Assembly (NCBI GenBank): GCA_902384525.1
Contig: CABMCA010000101.1
Span: 1-61,655 of the forward strand
DNA from: an uncultured archaeon
GTDB lineage: Archaea; Halobacteriota; Methanosarcinia; Methanosarcinales; Methanoperedenaceae
Direction of reading: 5' to 3'
Length of the DNA stretch: 61,655 bases
In this document: positions 60,133 to 61,655 of the stretch, in pieces
How the letters are laid out: each line of letters opens with the position of its first letter
How positions within the stretch are numbered: position 1 is the first letter of the stretch
Notes under the pieces: generated by a model
Database searches by the model: none
The model's input: only the letters and a program-made list of their open reading frames with translations
Told to the model about the DNA's origin: nothing
Position numbers and translations under genes: made by a program

Positions 60133-61655
60133 ATGAAAAATAAAGGTGAAATTTATAGGATATCAGGACCTGTCGTTATTATCACCGGCTTAAATACCAA
60201 GATGTATGATGTGGTAAAAGTCGGAAATGAAGGCCTGATGGGTGAGGTTATAGGTATTGAAGGAGATAAATCCACAGTACAGGTTTATGAAGAAACATCA
60301 GGAGTAAGACCTGGTGAACCTGTAGAAAATACTGGCATGTCCCTGTCTGTTGAACTCGGACCCGGCCTTCTTGAGAGCATATACGATGGTATCCAGCGTC
60401 CTCTTCCTGTATTAAAGGAAAAGATGGGCGACTTTATTAAGCGCGGTGTTTCTGCGAACGGCCTATCCCGTGAGAAAGAATGGGATTTTATCCCTACTGT
60501 TAAAAAAGGCGATAAAATTAACGGCGGAGATATAATCGGAACAGTCCGGGAAACATTGAATATCGAGCACAGGATACTTGTTCCGCCTACAATTTCAGGA
60601 ACCATAAGTGAAATAAAGAAAGGAAAATTCAAAGTTGATCAAGTGATCTGTACCCTTGAAGACGGCAAGGAACTCACAATGATGCAGAAATGGCCTGTAA
60701 GGAAACCAAGACCAGTAAGCAAAAAAATGACACCGGGCACACCGCTGATCACAGGCCAGAGGATCCTTGATGGTCTCTTTCCTATTGCAAAAGGCGGAAC
60801 TGCAGCAATCCCCGGTCCGTTCGGAAGTGGAAAAACAGTTACGCAGCAGCAGCTTGCAAAATGGAGCGATACAGAAATCGTGGTATATATCGGATGCGGC
60901 GAACGCGGCAATGAAATGGCGGATGTTCTATACGAATTCCCTGAGATCAAAGACCCTAAAACAGGCCGGCCTTTAATGGAGCGAACTGTTCTTATCGCAA
61001 ATACATCCAACATGCCGGTAGCAGCAAGGGAAGCTTCGGTTTATACAGGAATTACCATCGCTGAATATTACAGGGACATGGGTTATGATGTATCCCTGAT
61101 GGCCGATTCAACATCCCGCTGGGCAGAAGCAATGAGAGAAATATCATCACGTCTTGAAGAAATGCCAGGTGAAGAAGGATATCCGGCTTATCTTGCAGCA
61201 AGATTATCAGAATTCTACGAGCGGGCAGGAAAAGTAAAAGCCCTTTCCGGAAAAGAAGGTTCGATTACTGTAATCGGGGCAGTTTCACCTCCTGGTGGTG
61301 ACTTCTCAGAGCCAATCACACAGAACACCCTTCGTATCGTCAAAGTATTCTGGGCACTTGATGCCAAGCTTGCACAGAGAAGGCATTTCCCATCAATTAA
61401 CTGGCTTAACAGTTATTCATTATATACCAAAGCTCTGGGGCCATGGTATGATGAACATGTGTCTCCTGACTGGGTAAAACTCAGGAATGATGCAATGGAA
61501 CTTCTTCAGAAGGAATCGGAACTCCAGGAAATTGTCCAGTTAGTGGGTTCAGATGCGCTTCCTGAAGACCAGCAATTGACCCTTGAGGTTGCAAGGATGA
61601 TCCGTGAATATTTCCTGCAGCAGAATGCCTACCATGAAGTTGATACGTTCTGCCC
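60133..61655 (+). CDS. ahaA: A-type ATP synthase catalytic subunit A (3' partial)
   Basis: The catalytic alpha-like subunit of the A1 head runs from ATG 60133 past the end of the window; 507 of about 580 residues are seen. Walker A is [17 protein letters not shown], the ~90-residue non-homologous insertion is present before it, and [20 protein letters not shown] and [19 protein letters not shown] are family hallmarks. Subunits B and D should follow outside. The frame is intact throughout. Confidence 0.95.
   Translation, partial: MKNKGEIYRISGPVVIITGLNTKMYDVVKVGNEGLMGEVIGIEGDKSTVQVYEETSGVRPGEPVENTGMSLSVELGPGLLESIYDGIQRPLPVLKEKMGDFIKRGVSANGLSREKEWDFIPTVKKGDKINGGDIIGTVRETLNIEHRILVPPTISGTISEIKKGKFKVDQVICTLEDGKELTMMQKWPVRKPRPVSKKMTPGTPLITGQRILDGLFPIAKGGTAAIPGPFGSGKTVTQQQLAKWSDTEIVVYIGCGERGNEMADVLYEFPEIKDPKTGRPLMERTVLIANTSNMPVAAREASVYTGITIAEYYRDMGYDVSLMADSTSRWAEAMREISSRLEEMPGEEGYPAYLAARLSEFYERAGKVKALSGKEGSITVIGAVSPPGGDFSEPITQNTLRIVKVFWALDAKLAQRRHFPSINWLNSYSLYTKALGPWYDEHVSPDWVKLRNDAMELLQKESELQEIVQLVGSDALPEDQQLTLEVARMIREYFLQQNAYHEVDTFC

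Overview
The window looks like chromosomal DNA of a methanogen-lineage archaeon, most probably Methanosarcinales. A Candidatus Methanoperedens (ANME-2d) type organism fits best, but that is inference from gene content and not a phylogenetic result. The archaeal assignment rests on the A-type ATP synthase operon (H-I-K-E-C-F-A), Orc1/Cdc6 beside an origin with ORB-like boxes, archaeal SecD/SecF, Dph6, UPF0212, UPF0147 and DUF357 proteins, archaeal RibC riboflavin synthase and TrmB. MfnA (methanofuran biosynthesis) points to C1 metabolism. Dockerin-type, LamG-like and COG1361-type surface proteins and haem c proteins suit Methanosarcinales. No rRNA, tRNA or CRISPR array was seen.

Layout. 1-4.6 kb: a dockerin-tailed surface protein (5' cut), a class V aminotransferase, a peroxiredoxin, a thioredoxin and an MBL-fold protein. 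4.6-7.8 kb: DUF116, a decayed IS200/IS605 element whose TnpB has lost its first RuvC Asp, RuvC-II and zinc ribbon, then mfnA. 7.8-11.9 kb: a Zn-finger methyltransferase-like protein, an RHH-type protein with a putative operator array, dph6, UPF0212 and DUF357. 12.0-20.2 kb: an island of transposon debris (two IS5-like remnants, Tn3-family ends and transposase fragments, an IS481-like pseudogene) around a surface-polysaccharide cluster (GT2, WecB epimerase, two secreted proteins). 20.3-26.4 kb: solute-binding-like protein, moaA, a ThiS/MoaD-like protein, secDF and a CorC/CNNM-like protein. 27.1-31.2 kb: VapBC, a TPR protein, hisS and two tandem signal peptidases. 31.2-33.1 kb: cdc6 and a probable replication origin. 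33.4-35.4 kb: an autoantigen p27-like protein and an Rsm22-like protein.

35.4-39.3 kb is an overlapping operon for a dihaem cytochrome c, NorC-like cytochrome and a NorB whose metal ligands and glutamates keep the spacing of bacterial cNOR, followed by an M24 peptidase. This would let the cell reduce NO to N2O at the membrane. 39.4-43.2 kb: a TetR regulator with its palindromic operator, a COG1361-type exported protein and a MacB-like ABC permease plus ATPase. 43.3-48.1 kb: a monooxygenase-fold protein, a CDF metal exporter and a second export set in which a COG1361-type protein is coupled to two half-size HAE3/MMPL transporters next to a TrmB regulator. 49.4-50.9 kb: a complete IS with 30-bp inverted repeats and a 6-bp target duplication. 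51.1-55.4 kb: ribC, a GT39 glycosyltransferase, a DUF5667-like protein and a rhodanese lipoprotein. 55.7 kb to the end: the A1Ao ATP synthase operon, running off the edge inside subunit A.

The observations most worth follow-up are the canonical-looking cNOR operon in a methanogen-type archaeon, the repeated pairing of COG1361-type exported proteins with efflux pumps, the nuclease-dead TnpB relic, the ORB/13-bp-repeat origin and the Tn3-family remnants.
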